64,000 nucleotides of DNA from Nitrospira sp. ND1 (GCF_900170025.1 NZ_FWEX01000005.1:543073-607072), one strand, 5' to 3'; positions 42,600-50,861 are shown, counted from the first letter of the stretch. Made by a program: numbers and translations. The notes: generated by a model from the letters alone, not told the origin.

Positions 42600-44238
42600 T
42601 TGCCGCGGCTGAAATGTTACCGAGAAGGAACCGTTGCCTCATCTACAATGCTACCGGCCGTCGAGGACGACCGGAAAGGAGCATCGATGAAGAGGCAACT
42701 GAGTGTAACGAGTCGTCAGGAATTGATGGATTCGCTGCGGGCGCGCTACCGTTCAGGGTCACGAGTGGAAAAATGTCGGATCTTGGACGAATTCGTGGCG
42801 GTAACGGGATACCACCGCAAACACTCGATCCGTCTGCTGACACTGGGCAGGGTGGCGCGACCAGCGGTGGCGCGGGCGCGTCCACGTCGCTACGGCAACG
42901 CGGTCGCCGAGGCACTGGTGGTGCTGTGGGAGGCCTCCGATCGGGTCTGCGGCAAGCGGCTCAAGGCACTTATCCCGACCCTGCTTGGCGCGCTGGAACG
43001 ACATGGACATCTGCAGCTCGACCGGGATGTCCGGGTGAAGGTGCTCTCGGCAAGTGCGGCGACGATTGACCGACTCCTCGTCCTGCCCAGAAGCGGGAGT
43101 GCTCCCCGTCGGCGCCACCGCTCGGGGCCCACGACGGCCATTCGACGGCGTGTCCCGCTGCGGACCTTCGCCGATTGGGGCGATCCCATTCCCGGGTTCG
43201 TCGAAGCGGATCTGGTCGCCCACTCCGGTGAACGCGCCAGTGGCAGCTTCGCGCAGACACTCACACTCACGGACGTGGCGAGTGGCTGGACTGAATGTGT
43301 GGCGCTCATCGTACGAGATGGATCGCTTGTCACGGAAGCGCTCACGAAGCTGCGCAGGATCATGCCCTTCCAGCTGCGTGGCGTTGATACGGACAACGGC
43401 AGCGAATTTCTGAATGACATCGTCATCGCGTACTGTCACGACCATGCGATCGAGTTCACGCGTTCGCGGCCCTATCGCAAGAACGATCAAGCATGGGTCG
43501 AACAAAAGAACGGCTCGGTCGTCCGACGGTTGGTCGGATACCGACGGCTTGAAGGTCTCGCGGCGGTTGGGATCCTGGCTCGGCTCTATGAGGCGGCCAG
43601 GCTCTTCGTGAACTTCTTCCAACCCTCGTTCAAACTGGCTTCGAAGACCCGGGTCGGCGCCCGGGTGACGAAACGCTATTACCTGCCGGCTACCCCGAGC
43701 GCCAGGCTCTTGGCATCGGAGGCCGTTCCAGAAGAGGTGAAAGACAAACTGCGCGCAGTGGCCTCCTCCTTGGATCCGCTGCGGCTGCTCGATGAGATTC
43801 GGACGATGCAGGGCCACCTCGCAGAGATCGCCGCCGGCGAGGTCCCGGCACTGCCTGCGAGCCGAGATCCGGAGCTGGAGACGTTTCTCAAAAGTCTGAG
43901 GACGGCCTGGCAGAGGGGCGAAGTGAGGCCAACCCACGCCGTGCAGCCGAAGTCATTGCGGGACTGGCGGACCCGCGTCGATCCCTTCGAGCAGGCCTGG
44001 CCCCTAGTTCGCCACTGGCTGGAGGCTGAGCCCGATCGAACAGCCAAGGAGCTCTTCCACCGTCTCCAGGTCGCACAACCCGATACATTCTCAGACGGGC
44101 AGCTTCGAACACTCCAGCGGCGGGTCCAGGCGTGGCGGACGGCGGAGGCTCGGCGGCTCATTCTTGCCAATCCCAGCGCGCACGAATGGGCCCGTGATTT
44201 CTCCCCCACGCTCGGGTAACATTCTATTGTGAGGCAAC
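42600..44238 (+). mobile_element. Insertion sequence with DDE transposase and imperfect terminal repeats
   Basis: The right end (44215-44238) is the inverse of GTTGCCTCACAATAGAATG followed by TTACC. The left end has two related copies, TTGCCGCGGCTGAAATGTTA followed by CC (42600-42621) and GTTGCCTCATCTACAATGCT followed by ACC (42633-42655). Double sites at one end are common transposase-binding arrangements. No clear target duplication was found, so exact borders are uncertain. It marks the left edge of the accessory island. Confidence 0.65.
42687..44219 (+). CDS. DDE transposase with integrase catalytic core
   Basis: About 510 residues. ATG 42687 follows AAAGGAG. The N-terminal part contains a helix-turn-helix (VTGYHRKHSIRLLTLGR). 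The integrase core has the acidic triad: Asp in FVEADLVAHSGE, Asp in GVDTDNGSEFLND and Glu in AWVEQKNGSVVRRL. The C-terminal 180 residues form a further domain (VPEEVKDKLRAVASSLDPL). The frame is uninterrupted, so it may be active. I do not assign an IS family. GC content is high, unlike the flanking island DNA. Confidence 0.88.
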   Translation: MKRQLSVTSRQELMDSLRARYRSGSRVEKCRILDEFVAVTGYHRKHSIRLLTLGRVARPAVARARPRRYGNAVAEALVVLWEASDRVCGKRLKALIPTLLGALERHGHLQLDRDVRVKVLSASAATIDRLLVLPRSGSAPRRRHRSGPTTAIRRRVPLRTFADWGDPIPGFVEADLVAHSGERASGSFAQTLTLTDVASGWTECVALIVRDGSLVTEALTKLRRIMPFQLRGVDTDNGSEFLNDIVIAYCHDHAIEFTRSRPYRKNDQAWVEQKNGSVVRRLVGYRRLEGLAAVGILARLYEAARLFVNFFQPSFKLASKTRVGARVTKRYYLPATPSARLLASEAVPEEVKDKLRAVASSLDPLRLLDEIRTMQGHLAEIAAGEVPALPASRDPELETFLKSLRTAWQRGEVRPTHAVQPKSLRDWRTRVDPFEQAWPLVRHWLEAEPDRTAKELFHRLQVAQPDTFSDGQLRTLQRRVQAWRTAEARRLILANPSAHEWARDFSPTLG

Positions 44239-44662
44239 ACGCCCATCAATCCTAATTGTCGCTGAACAGTAGGTACCATTCCAACCTATAAACCGCTAAG
44301 GATACCAGGCAGGCCTACGCTTCGATGCGTGCTGCCCCACCAATGGCTGGATAGTCCGGAAATGGATGTATCCGCAGCGCAGACCTGTTTCATTCCTTCT
44401 TCCGGATACGAAATGGGACCTCTGGGGTAGATGAATAGACACATGCCCAGTCTAGTGATTGGCTCTGGCTCTTAGAGCTTTCTGACTTGAGTAAGGAGCT
44501 ACGCTACAACCTCGCTATTTAGCACATCGCTGGGCGTATCCGCGGCTGTTCCCGCTCGTTGAAATTTCCCTGCCAATGGCGCCTTCAGCCTGGCAGGAAT
44601 CCCTGGCAACTCACAACTCTCAGTCACACTATTCTTCATTGAAGATCAACTGGGAGGTGAAT
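44239..44662. other. Gene-free stretch after the insertion sequence
   Basis: 424 bp with many stops in all frames and no long hairpin. It contains no recognised RNA gene. It separates the transposase from the first small island gene. Confidence 0.4.
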
Positions 44663-45079
44663 ATGTTGCAGTCTATAACTTCGTTACTTCAAGTAGAACG
44701 ACCACTGAAATCCTATGCCACCATCGAGCCAGGCATTGTTCAATTGGTAGCAGCCATGAACCGTACCGGTCTCATGCGTACGTACGCGTCGTGTGAGGGT
44801 CATTGGTATAGAGCCATGCGCCCATATGTGGCGTTTGAAGCCTCGATCCAGATTGGCAGGGAATTTGCTCGCCTGCTTCGCGAAGACCCAATTGCTCAAC
44901 CATCACAATTATTGTACGAGTGGTGTCTCGAACCCTGTTTCAATCAGGATTATGACCTCCGATTTAGGCTTTCGTGTTCGCAGTTGGAGTTCCAGTATTA
45001 CTGGCGGCCGGCACGATTGCGGCATGATATTGAGGCGCTTGCTTCAATGGTCCAGACATTGGGTATTCAAGGTCGGTAA
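44663..45079 (+). CDS. Small protein of unknown function in the island
   Basis: 138 residues. ATG 44663 is set by GGGAGGTG five bases upstream. The protein begins MLQSITSLLQVERPLKSYAT and contains a striking conserved-looking block, RTYASCEGHWYRAMRPYVAFE, followed by an acidic/aromatic half with four more Cys. The Cys/His pattern could bind metal. No family is named with confidence. It ends 13 bp inside the convergent zinc-ribbon gene. Codon use is AT-richer than the housekeeping genes. Confidence 0.6.
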   Translation: MLQSITSLLQVERPLKSYATIEPGIVQLVAAMNRTGLMRTYASCEGHWYRAMRPYVAFEASIQIGREFARLLREDPIAQPSQLLYEWCLEPCFNQDYDLRFRLSCSQLEFQYYWRPARLRHDIEALASMVQTLGIQGR

Positions 45080-45255
45080 AGGACCATCCACCCATACAAC
45101 ACACCTCCCAAGAATAGAAGTCCAGGGATAACATAGCGAACAAGTAAATACCGTTGATACTTTTGGGTATTCGGGTGTTTTTCCCCACAACCAGGACACT
45201 GTTCAGCAGTTTTGCTTAAAAGCCGTTCGCATATTCGACAGGGGAAAAGCGACAT
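45067..45255 (-). CDS. Small zinc-ribbon membrane protein
   Basis: 62 residues. ATG 45255 is fixed by GGAGG nine bases upstream. Two CxxC pairs (PCRICERLLSKTAEQCPGCG) form a zinc-ribbon; then LLVRYVIPGLLFLGGVLYGWM makes one transmembrane helix. The layout is that of small membrane-anchored zinc-ribbon proteins of unknown function. It is transcribed away from the conjugation operon and convergent with the preceding small gene. Confidence 0.6.
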   Translation of the reverse strand: MSLFPCRICERLLSKTAEQCPGCGEKHPNTQKYQRYLLVRYVIPGLLFLGGVLYGWMVLYRP

Positions 45256-45406
45256 ACCTTGGTCCTCCATACAACATGCCCGGACTCTCTATCGACAAGC
45301 TGAAGAACATCTTGAGCATTCAAGTGACTCGCTGAACAGAGTAGTGACAAAAGCCTTCGATAAAGGCTGGGCATATGACAAAATGTCGTCAAACCACAAT
45401 ATATTG

Positions 45407-45435
45407 TTGACAAACATATTTCATGCCTATATGTA
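45407..45435 (+). promoter_or_regulatory. Candidate promoter of the MBL-E2/E1/JAB-patatin operon
   Basis: TTGACA (45407-45412) is followed after 17 bp by TATGTA (45430-45435), in AT-rich DNA. A start near 45442 would leave a leader of about 140 bases. The remaining 45256-45583 interval has no convincing gene. Confidence 0.4.
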
Positions 45436-45583
45436 GACATTCGGCACAGACGTTGAACGAACAATCCGAGTGTACCAGTAACACCGGATGACAGGTTATG
45501 TCTCGACCTGCAGAATTTACTTTTGGGGGATTTCTGACTTTGTCAGCACCTCTCATGCATTGAGGTTAACGCGAAAGGACGCC

Positions 45584-46738
45584 ATGAGCGATACCCATCA
45601 AGTCATCTGCTACCCCGTTGGCAACGGAGATACAACTCAAATCGTCTTATCAAACGGGCGGCGCATACTGCTGGACTACTGTCACCGGCAGAATGGAGAA
45701 GATTCTGAAACGCCAGAGATTGATCTGAACGCGCGACTCAAAGAAGAACTCCAACAGGCCGAACGCGACTATTTCGACATAGTGGGATTCACACATGCGG
45801 ACCGCGACCATATTCAGGGCAGCACTGAATTCTTTGAACTCCAGCACGCTGAAAAATATCGTGGTCAGGGGCGTATCAAAATTCGCTGTTTATGGGTACC
45901 TGCCGCCATCTTGCTTGAGGAGGCCGAAAGGGATGAACAGAGTGAGGAGTTTTGCATTCTACGCCAGGAAGCACGGTATCGGTTGCTGGAGGGAAAGGAC
46001 ATCCTGGTGTTCTCAAAACCGATGGCACTCGCTGAATGGTTAGAACCAAAGCTCAAAGAGCGTGGCGAATCGGCGAACGCACGCGATCATTTGTTCATCG
46101 ATGCGGGCACGATCGTTCCCGGATTCTCACTGACGAAAGATGGAGTCGAGTTCTTCTGCCATTCACCGTTCATCAAGCATTGCGATGAAGGGGATATCAT
46201 TCGGAACTCCGCAGCGCTTATTTTCAACATCCGGTTTCACTCAGATCACTCACACTATGACTACCTTCATATTGGTGATGCCGCGTGGGAAGACATTGAA
46301 GACATTGTCAATACGACTCGATATCACAAGAACGATGATCGACTCGAATGGAATCTCTACAACATCCCCCATCATTGCAGCTATCTCGCGTTAAGCGATG
46401 ACAAAGGAACCCAAGAAACGGAACCCAAGCCTCTTGTCAAAGACTTGCTCCTGCAAGGGAGGAACGAAGCGTACATCATCAGCTCCAGTAAACCGATCCT
46501 CGACTTGAAGGAGTCTTACCTTGAAATACAGCCACCGCACATACAGGCGCGCAAAACCTATGAGCGACATTTAAAAGAAGTGGGTGGCCGCAAATTTGTG
46601 GTAACGATGGAGGAGCCCACCGCCAAGAAACCGGAACCACTTATCTTCGAAGTTACAACTGCCGGGATTACCTGGCAACGTTCTTCATCTATCGGCGCTG
46701 CAGCGATCGTAACTTCTAAACCTCTCCGAGCTGGATGA
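45584..46738 (+). CDS. ComEC/Rec2-type metallo-beta-lactamase-fold hydrolase with Gly C-terminus
   Basis: 384 residues from ATG 45584, preceded by AAAGGA; upstream in-frame codons lack conservation. The fold signature is PVGNGDTTQIVLSNGRRILLDY, then the metal motif FTHADRDHIQG (residues 69-79, HxDxDH as in the ComEC group), HIGDAAWEDIE and NIPHHCSYLALS. Members of this group are linked to nucleic-acid cleavage in competence and defence. It is soluble, with no signal peptide or membrane helix. The C-terminus is KPLRAG, ending exactly in Gly where the next gene starts (ATGA overlap). A Gly tail preceded by Leu-Arg recalls ubiquitin-like proteins, so it may be the conjugated substrate of the E1/E2 protein. 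Function is inference. Confidence 0.8.
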   Translation: MSDTHQVICYPVGNGDTTQIVLSNGRRILLDYCHRQNGEDSETPEIDLNARLKEELQQAERDYFDIVGFTHADRDHIQGSTEFFELQHAEKYRGQGRIKIRCLWVPAAILLEEAERDEQSEEFCILRQEARYRLLEGKDILVFSKPMALAEWLEPKLKERGESANARDHLFIDAGTIVPGFSLTKDGVEFFCHSPFIKHCDEGDIIRNSAALIFNIRFHSDHSHYDYLHIGDAAWEDIEDIVNTTRYHKNDDRLEWNLYNIPHHCSYLALSDDKGTQETEPKPLVKDLLLQGRNEAYIISSSKPILDLKESYLEIQPPHIQARKTYERHLKEVGGRKFVVTMEEPTAKKPEPLIFEVTTAGITWQRSSSIGAAAIVTSKPLRAG

Positions 46739-49011
46739 TGGGCGACACCTACTACGAACTGACAGAGTTTTCCCCTGTTGCCGACGTCAACGAATTCACC
46801 TTTGACCGCACACGGAGCATATTTGCCGCCCTCCAACAGCAGCGCGATTACTCCGTCCAGGGATTACTGAAGCGTGCGGATCGAAAGGTCGAGTGTATCG
46901 TAGTCGATGTCGAATCAGACGGAGTACCCCCACGTAACATTCACGGTATCAAGTACAGGGAACGCCTGGCGTTGTGCATTCTGGAAAACGAAAAACAGTT
47001 GGTGGAGGTGTATGCACTTCGCAAAGACTTTCCGATCCTGATGCATCAAAATTTAAGTCCACCAGATGCTCCACGAAGCCTATGTCTATATTTTGAACCG
47101 CCGGCCTCGGTCACCCGTTCTTGGACACCGCAGAAGTTTTTGCGCCGAATCCAGTCGTGGCTTGAAAAGAGTGCCAAAGGAGAAATTCATCCTGCGGATC
47201 AGCCGGTCGAACAACTGTTTTTTGCGAGCAAGTACGAACTCGTCTTGCCATGGAATTTCGATGAGCTCAAAGAGGGCAAGGACAATCACACGGTGATTGT
47301 AGCGGGGCCAGAACGCCCCGGAGAAGGACTGACCTGCTTTCTCAAACCTCTTCAGGTACATACCAAGCCACCAAAAGGGACCGTCAAGCATATCGAATTC
47401 ACACTACCCCCGATCGTGCATGGCCACATTGAGTACGATCCAACCACACTAGGTGCACTTGCGGACATTCTGACGCGCCATGGAATCGACATTCTGCCCG
47501 ACCTGCAGAAAGCGTTGCGAGATGGGGTGGATGAGAAGGGAGTGCCTGAGTCCGCCGATAACTCGTTGACAGCCATCTTACTTCATATCCCGATGGCCAG
47601 GACGGAGGCCACCCTTCCCGAAAAGTTCTTCCATCGAGCTTTCATGGTTCCGTGTGGGGTCCGCCATCTTGGTCTCCTTACCGGCGCCATCGTTTTGGTA
47701 GAAGTTCCTGAGGGTCGCAGGTCGCTGAAGAAGTATTTTAGTGGCGAAGGCGTGTTAGGGGACCAACGGCCCACTCAATGGCGTGATGAGGCTATTTACC
47801 CGATGGAGGTTCTTCGACAAAACGACACGTCATCTGCAAGAAGGCAATCAGGTATCTCGGGCAATGGCCCCGCCGGCGTGTTGGTCGGCGCTGGCTCACT
47901 CGGTAGCGCCTTACTCAATATCTGGGGACGCAGTGGCTGGGGCCGGTGGACCGTCATCGACAATGACCACATTAAACCTCACAACCTATCGAGACATACG
48001 GCCTTGGCAATACACATAGGCCAGCCAAAGGCCACGGTTGTCGCAGAGCTGCATGACGCCGTAATGGAAGGTGCCAGTGGAATTACTCCCTTGTATGCAG
48101 ATGCATGCGATTTATCACAGGAATCGGTTACCAATGCATTGACATCGGCACAGTTGACTATCGACGCGTCGACGACACTGGAATACCCTCGTATCATGAG
48201 TGGTACAGAGAAAGTAGGGAGACATATTTCAGTGTTCATAACCCCGAGAGGAACTGATGCGGTTTTGCTTGCTGAAGATGAACAACGACACATTCGATTG
48301 CGCACCCTAGAGGCTCAGTACTACCGCGCTTTGATTCACGAATCATGGGGCCAGAACCATCTGGACGACAACCTAGGGTCCTTTTGGAGTGGAGCCAGTT
48401 GTCGTGACATGTCAACCGTTCTTCCCTATTCGAAAGTTTTGAGTCATGCCAGCATATTGGCAGAACAGATTCCAATCATGGCAGCCTCTCCGAGAGCGCT
48501 AATTCGAGTATGGCAGCGCGATCCTGAGCGCAGTTCACTAGCGGTGCATGATGTTACGCCTGCACAAGAAATACACATGGACATCGGGAAAATGGCGTTG
48601 TTCATTGACAGTGGAATAGTCCAGCAACTTTGCACATGGAGAAACGGGAGCCTTCCGAACGAAACTGGGGGGGTGCTATTGGGTTATTATGATTTCAACG
48701 TCTCTTCCGTAACTATCGTTACAGCTCTTCCTGCACCGACGGATAGTAAGTCGAGTCCAGGAGGGTTCGAGCGCGGTATTGTCGGTTTGGAAGAAGCCGT
48801 CCGCGAAGCTTCAAGACGAACCGCGGGAATCGTTGGCTACATCGGCGAATGGCACAGCCATCCACCAAGACATTCTGCCTCACCGAGTAAGGCAGATTTG
48901 ATCCAGCTCTGTGACCTCGCCCGAGGAATGGCAGAAGACGGTTTGCCTGCTGTCCAACTGATAGTTGGAGAGAACGATGTTCGGATCCTGCACGGCGCAG
49001 TAGATCAATGA
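46735..49011 (+). CDS. E2-E1-JAB triple-domain ubiquitin-type conjugation/deconjugation protein
   Basis: 758 residues. Residues about 1-180 look like a prokaryotic E2: candidate catalytic Cys117 in RSLCLYFEPP, then WTPQKFLRRIQSWLEKSAKG and the acidic HPADQPVEQLFF stretch. A linker domain follows (180-370). Residues 375-610 are a ThiF/E1 adenylation domain: nucleotide loop GAGSLG (385-390), Asp409 in VIDNDH, Arg420 in NLSRH, and candidate catalytic Cys556 in GASCRD. Residues 615-758 are a JAB/JAMM peptidase with Glu643 (NETGG), H707-x-H709 and S718-x-x-D721, all metal ligands present. Thus transfer (E1, E2) and removal (JAB) are in one chain, functions split between Cap2 and Cap3 in type II CBASS. 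Its ATG overlaps the upstream stop by 4 bp. Confidence 0.82.
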   Translation: MMGDTYYELTEFSPVADVNEFTFDRTRSIFAALQQQRDYSVQGLLKRADRKVECIVVDVESDGVPPRNIHGIKYRERLALCILENEKQLVEVYALRKDFPILMHQNLSPPDAPRSLCLYFEPPASVTRSWTPQKFLRRIQSWLEKSAKGEIHPADQPVEQLFFASKYELVLPWNFDELKEGKDNHTVIVAGPERPGEGLTCFLKPLQVHTKPPKGTVKHIEFTLPPIVHGHIEYDPTTLGALADILTRHGIDILPDLQKALRDGVDEKGVPESADNSLTAILLHIPMARTEATLPEKFFHRAFMVPCGVRHLGLLTGAIVLVEVPEGRRSLKKYFSGEGVLGDQRPTQWRDEAIYPMEVLRQNDTSSARRQSGISGNGPAGVLVGAGSLGSALLNIWGRSGWGRWTVIDNDHIKPHNLSRHTALAIHIGQPKATVVAELHDAVMEGASGITPLYADACDLSQESVTNALTSAQLTIDASTTLEYPRIMSGTEKVGRHISVFITPRGTDAVLLAEDEQRHIRLRTLEAQYYRALIHESWGQNHLDDNLGSFWSGASCRDMSTVLPYSKVLSHASILAEQIPIMAASPRALIRVWQRDPERSSLAVHDVTPAQEIHMDIGKMALFIDSGIVQQLCTWRNGSLPNETGGVLLGYYDFNVSSVTIVTALPAPTDSKSSPGGFERGIVGLEEAVREASRRTAGIVGYIGEWHSHPPRHSASPSKADLIQLCDLARGMAEDGLPAVQLIVGENDVRILHGAVDQ

Positions 49012-50111
49012 GGTCAGGCTCATGTCCAAGCATTGCCCTGGCTCTATCAGGTGGTGGCATTCGAGCGATGGTCTTCCACCTTGGAGTCATGCGACTTCTT
49101 GCTGAACGATGTTTGTTAGAGCAGGTCCATCGGATTTCAACTGTCTCAGGTGGCAGCTTGCTGGTAGGCCTTATACTTCAGGAAAATCAAACCCAGTGGC
49201 CATCTTCTGAACACTTCCTGACAGCGGTGTACTCCAGCCTCCGCGAGAAGTTGTGCCAAAGAAGTTTTCAGTGGGGAGCATTGAGACAGCTTCTCAATCC
49301 GGCAAACTTTCCATTCATCTTGTCTCGTGCAAACCTGTTAGCGTTGGCGATCGAAAAGGAATGGAATATTCGGTTCAAACTGTCTGAATTACCGCGTACA
49401 CCGGAGTGGTCCATTAACGCTACAACGGCTGAGAACGGCAAACGCTTTCGGTTCAAGCGCAGCGACATCGGAGATTATCAGTTAGGCTACGCTCTCCCTG
49501 GAAACTTTCCTCTTGCTCATGCGATGGCGGTCTCCGCAGCCTTTCCTGGCGGCTTCGGACCACTGCAACTGAATGCCAAGCTTTTTGACTGGCAAAAAAA
49601 GGAATGGAATGCCCCATCAGGCAGTGAGCGATCCATCGATATTGGCTACAACGCTCTGCACCTATACGATGGCGGCGTCTATGACAACCTCGGGCTGGAG
49701 CCGTTCTTCGATGCGGGACGTGGAAAGTCCAAACATCCTGAGAACGTTATAATCGTGTCAGATGCCGGACGGCCTTTACCATCTGGTTTTTCATGTTTCG
49801 CACTGAACCCATTCCGGCTTAAGCGCGTCGCTGACATTATGTCAGATCAGTCCCATGCACTGCGTGTTCGAACCTTTTCGAACTACCTCCAAGAAAGCCA
49901 TGGGCGAGGTGCGTTCATTTATATTGGTACACCGGTAGAGGCTCAGTTGCCGTGCAAGTCGGCTACGTTTGCGGCAAACTTTCCGACCACTTTGCGCCGA
50001 ATCGATTTGGCCGAGTTCGACATGCTCGCCGACCACGGGTATCGGGTAACGAAGCATGTTGAGCAGGTCTATGGCTTGTGTGGCCCACCAGGCAAGACGC
50101 AAACCTTGTAA
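49008..50111 (+). CDS. Patatin-like phospholipase
   Basis: 367 residues; start overlaps the preceding stop (ATGA). The oxyanion loop is ALSGGGIRA (14-20), the nucleophile elbow STVSGGS (Ser47, with Thr instead of the first Gly of GxSxG) and the catalytic Asp lies in YDGGVYDNLG (about 223). An AAFPGGFG segment precedes it. No signal peptide is present. Patatin lipases act as membrane-degrading effectors in CBASS (CapV) and other abortive defence systems. Here the tight coupling to an E2-E1-JAB gene suggests an effector role, but a lipid-signalling role is not excluded. Confidence 0.82.
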   Translation: MRSGSCPSIALALSGGGIRAMVFHLGVMRLLAERCLLEQVHRISTVSGGSLLVGLILQENQTQWPSSEHFLTAVYSSLREKLCQRSFQWGALRQLLNPANFPFILSRANLLALAIEKEWNIRFKLSELPRTPEWSINATTAENGKRFRFKRSDIGDYQLGYALPGNFPLAHAMAVSAAFPGGFGPLQLNAKLFDWQKKEWNAPSGSERSIDIGYNALHLYDGGVYDNLGLEPFFDAGRGKSKHPENVIIVSDAGRPLPSGFSCFALNPFRLKRVADIMSDQSHALRVRTFSNYLQESHGRGAFIYIGTPVEAQLPCKSATFAANFPTTLRRIDLAEFDMLADHGYRVTKHVEQVYGLCGPPGKTQTL

Positions 50112-50501
50112 CAGGGTCTCACCTTGAGGAGTTCTCCGTTCCGGTCAGAGTATCAGACTGCTGAGACCGGCTGTCACTCCGCTGGCGGCAATCCTATGAC
50201 TATGGCAGTAGTGTAGGAACCATCAGCCTGACCGAGGCACTTATACGGGGGACTTCATCCCCTGTGTGTGAATCACGCTCAAGAATTGGTCAGCCTGAGA
50301 GGATCGAATCGAATGTGCCTCACAGCGCAACGCCTGTTCCCGTTTGACTTCAAATCAGAACATTAGGCGCGCTGGTTCAACTTAGCGAGAGGGTAGGGTG
50401 TCGACTTCGTGAAGTCAATCAGTGGAGTCACAGTCCAAGGCAAGCCACTCTTGCGAGCAGACTGAAAGAGTGGTAAGGTTCCCTTGTTCAGGAGATGCTC
50501 C
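50112..50501. other. Gene-free stretch at the right edge of the island
   Basis: 390 bp between the patatin gene and the copper region. No frame has coding character. The right half holds two inverted repeats described separately. No attachment site or direct repeat matching the left edge was found by eye. Confidence 0.4.
50403..50473 (+). promoter_or_regulatory. Two inverted repeats upstream of the copper efflux genes
   Basis: GACTTC-GT-GAAGTC (50403-50416) is a perfect 14-bp palindrome. CCACTCTT (50445-50452) and AAGAGTGG (50466-50473) are perfect 8-bp inverted arms 13 bases apart. They lie 29-99 bp before the first gene, suitable for an operator and a leader hairpin. No U-tract follows. 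Confidence 0.45.
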
Positions 50502-50861
50502 ATGCGCCGCTTCCGTCCCTTCCTCTCAACGACCTTGGTGCTGCTTCTTCTCGTGTTGAGCTTCAACGCCTATGCCTGCCTCTTGCCGGTGAGCAGCAGT
50601 TCAAGCACGGAGATGGGCAATGGCTGCTCAACACCTGCAGAGCAACCGGCACGGCAGGTGTGCGACGCCTTTAAGACGTTCAATGTCGAGGCGTCCGGTC
50701 AGAGCCAGCCCACGTTCGATAGCCAGATGGTCTCGTTCGGAGAAACAGTCTCGGGTGTTCTTCTCTCGTTACCCTTCACAAACGGTATCCTCAAGTATCC
50801 TTTCCCCTCAGACAGTTCGTCTCAACTGCTTCGGACGAGCACCATCGTGCTTCGCATTTGA
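50502..50861 (+). CDS. Small secreted Cys-containing protein preceding the Cus operon
   Basis: 119 residues. ATG 50502 follows CAGGAG. A signal peptide (PFLSTTLVLLLLVLSFNAYA) is followed by a short mature part with three Cys (ACLLPVSSSS; GNGCSTP; RQVCDAF) and an FPSDSSSQLL tail. The pattern could bind copper in the periplasm. No family is recognised. It is the first gene before tolC/cusB/cusA, 151 bp away. Confidence 0.55.
   Translation: MRRFRPFLSTTLVLLLLVLSFNAYACLLPVSSSSSTEMGNGCSTPAEQPARQVCDAFKTFNVEASGQSQPTFDSQMVSFGETVSGVLLSLPFTNGILKYPFPSDSSSQLLRTSTIVLRI

Noticed and set aside
45212-45436. 74-codon frame before the MBL gene
   Set aside because: Overlaps the zinc-ribbon gene on the other strand and lacks a ribosome site; the interval is better read as a promoter region.
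45584-50111. Calling the operon a type II CBASS system
   Set aside because: E1, E2, JAB and patatin parts are present but no CD-NTase or cyclic-nucleotide sensor gene is found within 5 kb; the first gene is a metallo-beta-lactamase.
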